This document shows, one piece after another, positions 46,032 through 57,104 of a stretch of 64,000 bases of DNA. How positions within the stretch are numbered: the first letter of the stretch is position 1; every line of letters begins with the position of its first letter. Source of the DNA: Armigeres subalbatus. Its lineage: Eukaryota; Arthropoda; Insecta; Diptera; Culicidae. The position numbers were made by a program, and so were the translations under genes. The notes beneath the pieces were generated by a model. The model was given only the letters and a program-made list of their open reading frames with translations, was not told the DNA's origin and ran no database searches. The DNA lies in NCBI RefSeq assembly GCF_024139115.2, contig NC_085140.1, positions 461,187,506-461,251,505 on the forward strand. The letters run 5' to 3'.

Positions 46032-46860
46032 AATGCTTGTGCGAAATTTCAGATCAATCGGTGAAACTATATTTTAGCGCCGGCGGTTTTAATTTTACAT
46101 AGGATTTACTATGGGGAAATTTACCTTTACAAAGAAAAAAATCCCAAGGTGTTCCATTATTCTCTAACGATAAATCGATCCAACTACATCATAGGAAATT
46201 TTACCAGCAAACTTTCATTGGAAGACCGCAAAGTGAAAATTAGAATTTTGGAATATAAATTAAAATATCAAAAAGATTACCAGTGCCAAAAAAATCCCCG
46301 CTCAGACCAGCTTCGAACTATTGACGTCTCGATTCAGAGCCCCCACCTAATACATCGCATTTATTATCGCTTCGTTGCATGATGTGTGGAAAGTGTTCAT
46401 TACATGCCTCTTTTTGTTAATCACACCTTCATTTAAATTTGGTTGAATTTCTTCTACCTAGAAGGACGAAGACTCCAACAGTAAAGCCAATAAATGTATC
46501 CCTAGTAACCCGCTTTTCATTCATGCTAAGCGAATCCTCATCACAAAGTGGTGCCTCGTTCAAACAACAGCAAGCAGCAGACGGCAGTGATGCTGGAACA
46601 AAAAGTACAATGAGCCTTGGATTCATACAGCAATTAGTTTTTCACGAGCGTCGGATCACTTTGCGGTCTTCCAATGAAAGTTTGCTGATAAAATTTCCTA
46701 TGATGTAGTTGGATCGATTTATCGTTAGAGAATAATGGAACACCTTGGGGATTTTTTCTTTATAAAGGTAAATTTCCCCATAGTAAATCCTATGTAAAAT
46801 TAAAATCGCCGGCGCTAAAATATAGTTTCACCGATTGATCTGAAATTTCGCACAAGCATT
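46032..46860. repeat. Foldback with 205 bp arms
   Basis: The left arm 46032-46236 and the right arm 46656-46860 are inverted copies with only a few differences. The outer end is AATGCTTGTGCGAAATTTCA and the inner end CCGCAAAGTGA. The 419 bp between them has no recognised domain; an 89-codon frame at 46439-46708 runs into the right arm and is not judged coding. It could be a foldback transposon or a duplicated-inverted repeat. A transcript across it would form a long double-stranded RNA. Confidence 0.85.
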
Positions 46861-47021
46861 GTGAAAATTTATTTTTTTCATATATCCATGACCCAGGCTA
46901 ATATACAGTTGAACCTACACAGAAAGAGATCACGAGGTCCGAGTACATTGACTATGTGCCATGTGGTTGGTCCATGGCCCTTACAGCTTATAAGTACTTT
47001 CAATAAGAAAGTATCACACTG

Positions 47022-47825
47022 TTATTGCTTCATGATTGTTCCCAGGTGAACAGGTTTGAGAAACTCGGAGGCGATTCGGCGGAAGTGTGATGGGACGAAG
47101 TGGTCCAGATTGAAAGATCTGTAATATCGGATAGGATTGGTGGCACTCGCTGCTTCTCTTGTTTTACTAGGTGTTAGTGGAGAAACAGCCCGCAGTGATG
47201 AAATATTGATACTTGGTGCCTTCATCCCACGGCGTCCATCGAGCCCGATGACACCGATAAAACATCGCGTTCCTCTTCCGTCTATTTCCGGGTCCCGGAG
47301 AGACTTGCCCAGCTCCGAGGTGCGGAAGACGTCTACACTGGGAAGCTGAGTGACTATCGGGGGGACAGGTTTTTCTGGCTTTGAGAGGGGCCGAGGTCGG
47401 TCCGGTTTTGACTTCCGGTATACCAGCGCCGGACTACCTACATTTGGTTTACTACACTAAACTACATTTGGTTTATGCTTCCAAAACTGTAGACGCCTAG
47501 ATCGATCCGAAAGTTCTGGTTCTAAGGCGACAAGAGTGCCTGTATCAAGAATTGGCTCAGTGGAGTCAGTAGTGTTGTTTTTTCTGACAATACGGAAATA
47601 TGGCTTGGCGAAAGGTCTACCACTTTTCATGCTAGCCAAACGTCGCCCTTTTGGAGTCAGGAGAGGAGCTGGTGAGGCGCCTTATCAGGGTATTAGATTC
47701 TCTGGAAACACATTTTTTTGCGGTAGTTCCGATATCTCTGCTGGATGTCTTAGGATGCGTAAAGTAAAAAAAAAAACTTCTCGTCCACGAAAAACCTTGG
47801 AATATCAAAGCCTTCTTGGAACATA
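47022..47825 (-). pseudogene. Decayed coding sequence, unknown family, with 24 nt duplication
   Basis: Read on the minus strand, a frame from about 47639 (GRPFAKPYFRIVRKNN, ILDTGTLVALEPELSD) reaches KHKPNV and meets TAG near 47458. The same frame resumes at once (SPALVYRKSKPDRPRPLSKP) and stays open to TAA at 47022-47024 (ending VHLGTIMKQ). The stop lies inside a tandem 24 nt duplication (AAACCAAATGTAG occurs twice); without one copy the two parts are one frame of about 200 codons. Further upstream, coding-like stretches in other frames (SRDIGTTAKKCVSRESNT near 47750, EGFDIPRFFVDEK near 47810) suggest an earlier frameshift. Basic, Ser/Pro-rich composition suggests a nuclear protein, but the family is unknown. 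A processed pseudogene or a degraded host exon is likely. Confidence 0.5.
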
Positions 47826-49532
47826 ATTCGGCTTACAAAAAATATTCTGCAGGCAATCACTCTGAAGACGGCTCATTGTCAGCTCAATGCAGGTGCTCTG
47901 TTGCAAAACCATGGTGAACTTTTATACAACCATTATGGTATTTAGATAGCGTATTGCTATCTGCAATATTGTAATTATTCCACATCATGTTCAACGAAAG
48001 TATTTACTCTCTACATTCAGGCAAATTATTCCAGCAGAATCAACTTCGTATTTTATTCTCGAATTGATTCTCCATTATGATATGAGCCTTGTATCGAATC
48101 GCAAAACGATAAATTTTCCACGTGGTTACACTCTTTTTTGTCGCCCGCATTATCACCAACCAACATTGCGATTGCGGCCAAAGCCGCTGCCAAGCTGTGT
48201 GGCATCAAAAATTCATGACTGCGTATGAGTTGTCAATTGTTTTCTGGTTTTTCTATTATTCAGTAACCATTCCAATCACAATTGAGTTGCCAGTAGCCAA
48301 TTAAAACTGTTTGGTATGCGAACGCCAATTAAATAAACGATTGACGATGTGCTTCATAAGCGAATCCATGTCAGAAGTACTAACAATAAGCAATTTATGC
48401 ATAACTGTGAGCATTTTTTTTTGCAAATAGTCAGGCCGGCGTTTGTCAAACAAATTGTTCTCGATCATCCATACTTTCTACCATTTCCTGAGAAAAAGTG
48501 GATCAAAAAGCCTTTCTACAAAAAGAACCAAACAAGTACGAAACTCATGAAACTTTCTTTGCTCTCCCTGTAGCTATTTATCAGCAATATCATTTTATTT
48601 TTACAAGAATGGAACAGAAGACCCACAAAAAATCATATCTTTTTCGTGTGTGCGCCAACAATGCACCAAAATCGAGTGCCGATGGCCGCAATATAGAAGG
48701 CTCAGCGCTGGGAAAGTTTAATAATACCCATGGTGATGTGTTCAAGACCCATCAAAGTGAATCCGTTCTCATGCCTTGGCAAGTTCCGAAAGACTTGTTT
48801 TTGCTCGCAAAATTGTTTATCCATATTTTCACTCCCCTTGAGAAACTACGCTCCTTATAGGAGTTTCTTCGACATCGCACAGCCCGTGGATGGCGTCGAG
48901 TGAAATGTGAGAGGAAAACTTTGGTCAAAACTAGTTTACGAGGAACTTGTTATTATTTTTTTTCTTCGCTCGCAAAAGCGCTCACTGCAATGAGCAGTGC
49001 TGTCAGCCTGAGGGCGCAAATATAAATATGAACTAAAACTTTGTCCCATCCAAGTGTGGTGAGGAAAAATTCCATTGTTTTTGCCTGTTGGGATTATCAC
49101 CGTAACCAACGATGACCAACTAGGGCTCGATTGTGCTTGGAATATTTATGAGTTTATTGAAATATTCGTTCTTTCGAGTAGTTGTAAACTTCTGGTAAAC
49201 GAAGAAACGAAGGAACAAAGTTTTATTTAAGTCGGAATACAACCGTCTTGTGATCGTAGTAGGCGTTTATGTTCGAACTAAATAAAAGTCAATTCAGTTG
49301 AAGCCTGTTAATTAAAACTTTTATGGCTTCGATGAAGTACCAGATATTAAAAGTGCTCAATCGGAACCACAGTTGAGAGTCACAAATACATTTTAATTGA
49401 CATTGGATTATTTTTTATAACATGTTGGTTTATATGTAATGCTCGTTTCTATAAAACATGTAAATGTACCATATTTGAAAGAGAAATCATCATAACCGAT
49501 AATCATTTTGCAACATATTGAATGACATCATG
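47826..49532. other. Anonymous sequence
   Basis: Open frames up to 120 codons (48498-48860, plus) have no recognised domain and no splice or start context that supports them. 48880-49120 is slightly GC-richer. No gene call is made. Confidence 0.35.
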
Positions 49533-49871
49533 TCAAGTGTCTTCTGATGATGAATCCATCAGTGCCTGCTGCAAACAGTTCGCTTTAACACACTTGCGCT
49601 GGTCGAAGCAAACGCCGATTGATAACAAGATAAGAAGCCATAATAATAAACCAATACCAGCAACCGTCACAGGACGTCGCAGCAGGCAGTGAAGCGATTT
49701 CCTCCGAAGGCTGCTTCGATCAACAGATAACTCTGTTATCCTTCCCTCGTCTTGTTGGCATACTTTTTCTCTTGGCGTGGGAGATGCAGAGCAAAAATAA
49801 ATAGGGGCGCCCGACTGGCGCCAGAAAATAGCATCACGAGCCAAGCAGCGTGCCAGATGAGGATGTTTCAA
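49533..49871 (-). pseudogene. Neprilysin-like N-terminal fragment (type II membrane protein)
   Basis: A 112-codon minus frame has a basic cytoplasmic-type stretch (SLRRKSLHCLLRRP), one strong membrane span (VTVAGIGLLLWLLILLSIGV), and then CFDQRKCVKANCLQQALMDS. The spacing of the two cysteines, the VK pair and the MD resembles the start of the ectodomain of M13 metallopeptidases (neprilysin/ECE), which have C...C-[VI]-K...MD just after the anchor. A stop follows directly where the next conserved Pro-Cys should be, and no splice donor precedes it. The track-style start is TTG; no ATG is present in frame near the beginning, so it may be an internal exon or a truncated copy. Without the peptidase domain it cannot be an enzyme. 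Confidence 0.4.
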
Positions 49872-50464
49872 GGAAAACTAAGTTGATTTCCACTGGCACT
49901 TAACTGTTATTTTTTAAAGACTTTAACGATATGCGTTCAAATCAAAACCAAGGTTGTGAATTAGAAATGATGGAGATATTAAATTGTTTGGTGCAAAAAT
50001 AAAATCATACCAAAATTATACCAATCAACAAGCTTTATTCGGGATATATTTGTGCTACAATTTGCTTATTTCGTACTTTTGAACCAAGCCAGAATCGCAC
50101 ATAAATATTGGACATTTGATTGACGTTTCCATTTTGCGCGTAATAAATATTTCAAATGCCTGAATATACATTTTGCGCGAGTCAAATCTAGCATATACGC
50201 GAACGTGAGGAAGCAAAGTGAGAATAAATGATGAAAATGCTTCCTTCCTTCATATTCGGTTGAGTTCAACCCTCCTTATAATGTAAAAGTTTCAGCATCT
50301 AGGTCACTTTTGCCTGTCAACATCCAAATGATGTCAAACAAATGCGATTCAAATAAAAATGTCAGAAATGCCATTGAAGTACACGAAATAGAAAAAAAGT
50401 CGGAATAGCAATTATAATTTAATAAAAGGTTCAAATAAAAAATCTCAATTACGACACCTTTTTG
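49872..50464. other. Anonymous sequence
   Basis: No gene, repeat or terminal structure was recognised. Confidence 0.35.
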
Positions 50465-50845
50465 CCTTTCTCGTATGCTAAGTATACGTGAAGGCTATAG
50501 GAACACTCCAAAACCGAACTTTTGATAGAAGGCTCGGAGACCTATAGTCTTATATACCAATCGACTCAGCTCGACGAATTGAGGTGATGTCTGTATGTGT
50601 GTATGTATGTATGTATGTGTGTGTGAACAAAAAAATGTGAGACACCCTTTCTGTAGTTAGCCTTATCCGATTTACTTGCCAGGTTGGTTGGACCATGTTG
50701 CAATCGATACGGAATCTAACCTTATTTTTCGCTGTTGAATATTAGCCCAATCGGCCATTACATCTCGGAGTTAATAAGAAAACATTGTTTTTTTCCTCCA
50801 TTTTTCCCAAGCAAACAAATTTCTAAATTGAAAAAAAAAATGTTT
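50465..50845 (+). repeat. Left-end copy of the GCCTTTCTCGT repeat family
   Basis: It starts GCCTTTCTCGTATGCTAAG and runs through AGAAGGCTCGGAGACCTATA and CCAATCGACTCAGCTCGACG to a (GTAT/GT)n tract at 50591-50625. It has no 167 bp array and is directly followed by another left end at 50855, so it is truncated or interrupted. Confidence 0.7.
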
Positions 50846-50991
50846 TTGCCTTTCTCGTATACTAAGTATACGGTAAAGGCTATCTGATCGCTCCAAAAAC
50901 AAACTTTTTATAGAAGGCCCGGAGACCCATAGTGTTATATACCAATCGACTCAGTTCGACGAATCGAGGTGATGTCTGTGTGTGTGTGCGT

Positions 50992-51904
50992 TTTTTTTTT
51001 CTTCCTAAACAATGGAGGGGGAATCTGCTCAACAGACATCCTGGGTTGACCAGGAAGTGCTGGGTTAGGGGCCACCTCCAATGAGGGAGGCAGGACTGCA
51101 TCCCCGACCAACTAAACCGTTTCCATTGCCGCCAAGCCCATCGTCCCTTCGGTACAATCAGAGAGTAGTGCGTCAAAGGGTGGCCAGTGCATAACGCACC
51201 CTCGAGGTTAGCTGCGTGTCCTTGCAGCATCGAACATCGTGACTCGCTTTTTTAGAAGAACACCATGGTATCGTGCCAGCGCATTGCCGGCTTTCCAGGT
51301 GGCCTTACCACGCCCTATGTCCTCGGAAGGTGGGCAGGGTCGACTTCGCGCCTGCTTCCCTCTGCACGACTGGTATCAAGAATGATGATGCCGCGTGCAC
51401 CCCAAATTGACCTTTCTGCGATAGCACACAGAGGGACTTGCCGACGCGGTGCCTACGCCTGCCCCAGCCTTGACGAGGACCCCTTTCCGTCCTCGGGCTC
51501 GGAACCCGCCCGGTTGACCGACGCCGCGAAAGCGACGATACCATGTTGTTCTTCGCGCGGCCACTTGTTCGATAAAAGGATCGAGTTCGACCACAGGGCA
51601 CCGGTATGACCCATGAAGCCGACTCCGAACCCTTGGACCACCTCTTATTTGCGCCTGAACTAGCCATCCCTCGAGTCCACGCGCCACCTTCTGTGTAGCT
51701 CCGAGACGATTTGGACGATAGCCGATAAAACGGCGTTCCAGCCAACTTCATCTTTACACATCCTCCGAACTAGGTTGTCCGGGGTAGTGTCCAGACCACA
51801 TGTGGCAAGCATGTGGTCACGCATTGTGCGAAAACGCGGGCACACGAACAACACGTGTTCCGCCGTTTCCTCTAAACCAACGCACACCGGACACTCGGGC
51901 GAGG

Positions 51905-51905
<1 letters not shown>
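50992..51905 (-). mobile_element. 5'-truncated R1-type LINE inserted in (AC)n
   Basis: On the minus strand the insert begins flush with the (AC)n tract at 51905. It encodes the RT C-terminus with a zinc motif, CPVCVGLEETAEHVLFVC (C-x2-C-x8-H-x4-C), then PRFRTMRDHML and ELHRRWRVDSRDG, to a stop at about 51660. A 3' UTR of about 650 bp follows. It ends in a poly(A) run (T run 50992-51001 on the plus strand), beyond which GTGTGTGTGTGC continues. R1-clade families that target (AC)n or (ACAY)n microsatellites are known (Mino, Waldo), and this insertion fits that behaviour. Only the last part of ORF2 is present. Confidence 0.75.
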
Positions 51906-52001
<96 letters not shown>

Positions 52002-52009
52002 TGTGTGCG
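51906..52009 (+). repeat. (GT)n microsatellite
   Basis: About 50 GT units with a few interruptions near the right end. It is part of the composite repeat and the insertion target of the R1-type LINE. His-Thr and Cys-Val frames across it are artefacts. Confidence 0.95.
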
Positions 52010-52025
52010 CAAAACTACTCAAAAA

Positions 52026-52990
52026 ATGTCACTCATTTTTCGGGCACTTATCCTCAACCGATTTGCTCGCAACAAGTTGCATTCGATGTAGAATCCTGTC
52101 CCGTTGTTTCCTATTTGAAATTGGTCAGATCGAACTATGAGATCGAAAGTTATGGCCAAAATACAAATTCATACGAAAAAATCGCGTAAAAAATGTCACT
52201 CATTTTTCGGTCACTTATCCTCAACCGATTTACTCGCAACAAGTTGCATTCGATGCAGAATCCTGTCCCATTGTTTCCTATTTGAAATTGGCTAGATCGG
52301 ACTATGGGATCAGAAGTTATGGCCAAAATACAAATTCATACGAAAAATTCGCGTAAAAAATGTCACTCATTTTCCGGGCACTTATCCTCAATCGATTTGC
52401 TCACAACAAGTTGCATTCGACGTAGAATCCTGTCCCGTTGTTTCCTATTTGAAATTGGTCAGATCGGACTATGAGATCGAAAGTTATGGCCAAAATACAA
52501 ATTCATACGAAAAATCGCGTAAAAATGTCACTCATTTTTCGGGCACTTATCCTCAACCGATTTGCTCGCAACAAGTTGCATTCGACGCAGAATTCTGTCC
52601 CATTGTTTCCTATTTGAAATTGGTCAGATCGGACTATGGGATCAGAAGTTATGGCCAAAATACAAATTCATACGAAAAAATCGCGTAAAAATGTCACTCA
52701 TTTTTCGGGCACTTATCCTCAATCGATTTGCTCACAACAAGTTGCATTCGACGTAGAATCCTGTCCCGTTGTTTCGTATTGAAAATTGGCCATATCGGAC
52801 TATGGGATCGAAAATTATACCATTTTTTTTAATGAAAAAATCGCTAAAAAATGTCACTCATTTTTCAGGCACTTTTCCTCAACCGATTTGCTCGCATTAA
52901 ATTGGGATCGACGCAGAATGTCTCATATTTTCTTATTGAAAATTAGCCAGATCGGACTATGGGCTTAGATGTTATGGTCAAATTACTATT
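52026..52990 (+). repeat. Tandem 167 bp satellite-like units (6 copies)
   Basis: ATGTCACTCATTTTTC recurs at 52026, 52193, 52360, 52525, 52691 and 52851, spacings of 167, 167, 165, 166 and 160 bp. Each unit contains CGATTTGCTCGCAACAAGTT, AGAATCCTGTCCCATTGTTT, and ATCGGACTATGGGATCGAAA or close variants. More diverged single units follow at 53150-53340. Frames crossing units are not genes. Confidence 0.95.
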
Positions 52991-53442
52991 TATTGTGAAA
53001 AAGAGTTCAAAAAAGTCTAGCTCACTTTCTTAGCACTTATACTTCATCTATTCCCCAAGCAACACAATTTCAACAAATCTGGTTGCAGTAACCATATTGT
53101 GACTGAATCCGGTCATATATAAGTTACTGTGATTGATGTGCAATATGTGTGCTTCTCAGGTCGCTCGCAACAGATTGCATTCGACGCAGAATCTTGCCCC
53201 ATTGTTTCCTATAGAAACTTGGCCGGATCGTACAATTGGGTCAAAAGTTATGGCGAAAATACTAATTTTAAAACTACTAAATAAAATGTCATTTTTTGCT
53301 CTTATGCTCATCCGATTTGTTTGCAACAAATTGCGTTTGGCGAGAATTTTTTTATGCATATAAACAAATATGAAAAATAAGACCAATCCACATATTGGTG
53401 TTATTTGAGATTTTTCCAAACCTTTTGAACGAACGAGAAAGG

Positions 53443-53697
53443 CACCATCACCGCTAGGTGGATTAATCTGGGTTTTTCGATTATTATCTTTCTGCTTCTT
53501 CTTCTTCATGCAACATCAATGCGTCAATAATAAGGAGGCTCTTGATGTCAAAGTTGTCGTGTAACATCTCGTAATCTACACAAACTATAAGCGTCACCTT
53601 TTAGAAAATCAAGAATATTCAAACGTATGTAGCAAGCATTTTTAACAAACTACATCCTATTTAACGAAATAACTCTTGGCGACTGTGGAAAACTTAT
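53443..53697. other. Short anonymous stretch after the composite repeat
   Basis: No gene or repeat was recognised beyond the repeat's right flank (GGTGGATTAATCTGGGTTTT). Confidence 0.35.
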
Positions 53698-53892
53698 TGA
53701 AAATCAAATCGTTTTCAGACGTTGCAGTCTTGTAAAGCAGCAAAAACAAGTTTAAATTAAGTAAAAGTTGAAACTAAGTAAAAGCAGCAAAACAAGTTTA
53801 AACTAGGTAAAGTAAAGCAGCAAAAACAAGTTTAAACTTGTTTTTGCTGCTTTACAAGACTGCAACGGCCGAAAACGACTTGATTTTCAATT
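53698..53892. repeat. Imperfect inverted repeat with perfect 44 bp palindrome
   Basis: Arms of about 60 nt (GACGTTGCAGTCTTGTAAAG on the left; the complement with small changes on the right). The palindrome at 53812-53855 is perfect, centred on AAGTTTAAACTT. The unit CAGCAAAAACAAGTTTAAA is also repeated directly within the left part. Confidence 0.85.
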
Positions 53893-55290
53893 ACATCCTA
53901 TTTAAATTATTATTAGGACGTACTTCATCATTATCGGGTAATAGTAAAAGGGTAATAAATGGATGACCTGATAACTTTCCTTTGAAACCACAAACGCTGA
54001 TTATTGATAAAATTTATTCGTTCAACGATAATTCAAACTACGGACAAAATTAGCTTAAATCCTATATTTGGTTGGGTATGAAAAGCTTTTAATAGATAGA
54101 AGTAGGTTACGCTGGAAACTAACTGGGCGACTTGATACTTTGAATTGCTCTGATTAATGCAGAACTCGTCATCTCATAACTCACAAACCAATTGAGCAGC
54201 TTACTCCGATATATATGTAATCAGTCCTACAAAGAGTTTTAAAATTCTATCAACCGAGCTAGCGATTTTTGGATTTCAAGGTTTTAATAATTAGTTACTT
54301 CCCCTTCTCTGTATGGAATATTTCTGTTCCAAAAAGCGTGACTTGAGACGATTTTAATCTGTATTTGTCGATGACATTTGACTTCAATAGCTACGAATTC
54401 ACATACATTTTTTAATGTTCTTGTAAACAAAAACCTAACAGCAGAACAACTGCTATCGACTTCGCGGCTTTTTCTACTCAGATCTCTCTTTGAACGTGCT
54501 CGAAAAGTGAGTTAGTTCTTAATACCAAATATTCTGTCTAATTTTTTTATGGTCAATTTAATACAAAACAATGGGCAGAAACTTAATGAAAACATGAAAC
54601 AGGATTCGCCGTCCTATATAACTTGTTGTGAGTTAACAAGTTGAGACCAAGTGTCCCAAAACTAAGTGATTTTTTTAAATGCATTTTACGAATAAAGAAT
54701 TAGTTCTTGGGCTTCTTTTAAATTTTTTTTTTGTAAAAAATATATTGGCTAAAACTTTTGACCCCAGAGTCCGATCAACCGTTTCAATGGGAAATAATTG
54801 GATAGGATTCCCCGCCGAACACAATTTGTTGCGCGCAAATCGGTTGATGAAAACTGATTGAAAAGTTGGCCTGACTTTCCACGCCTTTTTTGCTAAAAAA
54901 TGATTTAATATTGATTTATTTATGGAAATTTTGTAATTTTTCTCGTGAATCATTTTGATTTCTTTATGGAAAATTCTTCTTTCATAATTGCATTTTTTTA
55001 TTGCTCATACCCTGATTTCTTCATGGGCAATTTCCTATTTTTTATAGTAAATTTCTAATTTTTCATGAAAATTTTATTTTGCTGCCATTTGCTTAAATAT
55101 TGTGGAAGTTTCATAAAATGTCTTTAAACATTTTCATCGCACACAAAGTTTATCCAACAATAGGTCGAGTCAAGTACAGGACTGGCACGGTTTGCATCAA
55201 CATTCTCTTCGAATTTGAAAAAAATCGCTCTAGTAAAAAACAGTATTTTTAAACAGAAAAATATATAAAGCTCTTTTAGTGGAATATATT
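53893..55290. other. Anonymous AT-rich sequence
   Basis: No coding region. 54740-54860 is an inverted, diverged copy of the 167 bp unit (CGATCAACCGTTTCAATGGG). Nothing else was recognised. Confidence 0.45.
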
Positions 55291-55425
55291 CAACCGTCTA
55301 AGACGAATTAAGTACTCTCCATTTAATTCCACCAGTTAATTTTCGATATCTTTGCAATGTGCAAAGATATCGAAAATTAACTGGTGGAATTAAATGGAGA
55401 GTACCTTATTCGTCTTAGACGGTTG
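55291..55425. repeat. 135 bp near-perfect palindrome
   Basis: Arms 55291-55356 and 55360-55425 match at about 64 of 66 positions, separated only by ATG. The stem would include AGTACTCTCCATTTAATTCC and CCAGTTAATTTTCGATATCT. Confidence 0.9.
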
Positions 55426-55555
55426 AGTATTTTTAAATGTTACGAGATGTATTAAGTAATGTGTATTAAGTAAGGTCAAAATTGCACCTGAGGAAGATAG
55501 ATTCAGTCATTTCCATCAATTCACATTCATTTGCATTAACCTGCTGAAATAAGTT

Positions 55556-55910
55556 AAAAAAACCCAGATTAATCCACCTAGCGGTGATGGTGCCTTTCTC
55601 GTTCATTATAAAAATAGTATTTTGGCCATATCTCTTGAGCCCATAGTCCGATCTGGCCAGTTTTCAATAGGAAATAATGGTAGAGTATCCTGCGTCGAAT
55701 GCAACTTATTTCGAGTAAATCGGTTAAGGATAAGTGCCTGAAAAATGAGTGACATTTTTTTACTCAATTTTTCAATAAAAAGGTGGTCCTTTGACTTTGA
55801 GTCCGATTTGACCAATTTTCAATAGGAAACAATGGTAGAGTATCTTGCGTCGAATGCAATTTGTTGCGAGTGAATCGGTTAAGGATAAGTGCCTGAAAAA
55901 TAAGTGACAT
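55556..55910 (-). repeat. Inverted right-end copy of the composite repeat
   Basis: It begins with the reverse of the right end (AACCCAGATTAATCCACCTA, GGTGCCTTTCTCGT near 55600) and contains two 167 bp units in reverse orientation. It then abuts the forward left end at 55911. The arrangement is therefore inverted next to forward, with no spacer. Confidence 0.75.
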
Positions 55911-56039
55911 TTTTGCCTTTCTCGTATACTAAGTATACGGTAAAGGCTATATGATCGCTCCAAAAACAAACTTTTTATAGAAGGCCCGGAGACCCATAGT
56001 GTTATATACCAATCGACTCAGTTCGACGAATTGAGGTGA

Positions 56040-56126
<87 letters not shown>

Positions 56127-57104
56127 AAAACTACTCAAAAAATGTCACTCATTTTTCGGGCACTTATCCTCAACCGATTTGCTCGCAACAAATTGCATTC
56201 GACGCAGAATCCTGTCCCATTGTTTCCTATTTGAAATTGGCCAGATCGGACAATGGGATCAAAAGTTATGGCCAAAATACAAATTCATACAAAAAAATCA
56301 CGTAAAAAATGTCACTCATTTTTCGGGCACTTATCCTTAACCGATTTGCTCGCAATAAGTTGCGTTCGACGCAGAATCCTGTCCCATTGTTTCCTATTTG
56401 AAATTGGCCAGATCGGACTATGGGATCGAAAGTTATGGCCAAAATACAAATTCATACAAAAAAATCGCGTAAAAAATGTCACTCATTTTTCGGGCACTTA
56501 TCCTCAACCGATTTGCTTGCAACAAGTTGCATTCGACGCAGAATCCTGTCCCATTGTTTCCTATTCAAAATTGGCCAGATCGGACTATGGGATCGAAAGT
56601 TATGGCCAAAATACAAATTCATACACAAAAATCGCGTAAAAAATGTCACTCATTTTTCAGGCACTTTTCCTCAACCGATTTGCTCGCATTAAATTGCGAT
56701 CGACGCAGAATGTCTCATAATTTTTTATTGAAAATTGGCCAGATCGGACTATGGGCTTAGATGTTATGGTCGAATTACTATTTATTGTGAAAAAGAGTTC
56801 AAAAAAATCTAGCTCACTTTTTTAGCACTTAGACTTCATATATTCCCCAAGCAACACAAGTTCAACAAATCTGGTTGCAGTAACCATATTGTGACTGAAT
56901 CCGGTCATATATAAGTTACTGTGATTGATGTGCAGTATGTGTGCTTCTCAGGACGCTCGCAACAGATTGCATTCGACGCAGAATCTTGTCCCATTGTTTC
57001 CTATAGAAACTTGGCCGGATCGTACAATGAATTATTGGCAGTGGCTGATTTTCTACCCGCTGCTGCCTCATCCAGGCGCTATAGTATATGCGCAAAATAG
57101 CCAG
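55911..57104 (+). mobile_element. Second composite repeat: left end, (GT)n, four 167 bp units
   Basis: The left end GCCTTTCTCGTATACTAAG lies at 55914. (GT)n runs at 56041-56124. Tandem units start at 56142, 56309, 56476 and 56643 (spacing exactly 167 bp each time), then CAAGCAACACAAGTTCAACA and a diverged unit as in the first copy. From 57028 it joins the GCAGTGGCTGATTTTCTACC repeat and is interrupted by the LTR element at 57105. No genes of its own. Confidence 0.8.

Larger units (their letters stand above)
50855..53442 (+). mobile_element. Composite repeat with GCCTTTCTCGT...ACGAGAAAGGC ends
   Basis: The left end GCCTTTCTCGTATACTAAG lies at 50855 and the right end ACGAGAAAGGCACCATCACC near 53432. 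Between them lie a (GT)n tract, tandem 167 bp units (52026-52990), a CAAGCAACACAATTTCAACA segment and single diverged units. An R1-type LINE is inserted in the GT tract. The same order recurs from 55911. No coding region belongs to the repeat itself. Short inverted ends with internal tandem units resemble the layout of some non-autonomous Helitron-like elements, but no Helitron end motif is proven, so the class is open. Confidence 0.6.

Noticed and set aside
48498..48860. 120-codon plus frame
   Set aside because: No domain, no convincing start or splice context; kept as anonymous sequence.
51906..52009. Cys-Val and His-Thr repeat frames
   Set aside because: Translation of a (GT)n microsatellite.
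52026..56810. Recurrent open frames (about 60-130 codons) in the 167 bp arrays, and the thought of a CRISPR-like repeat
   Set aside because: The frames repeat with the satellite unit and carry no domain. Units are contiguous with no spacers, so this is not CRISPR, and the context is eukaryotic.
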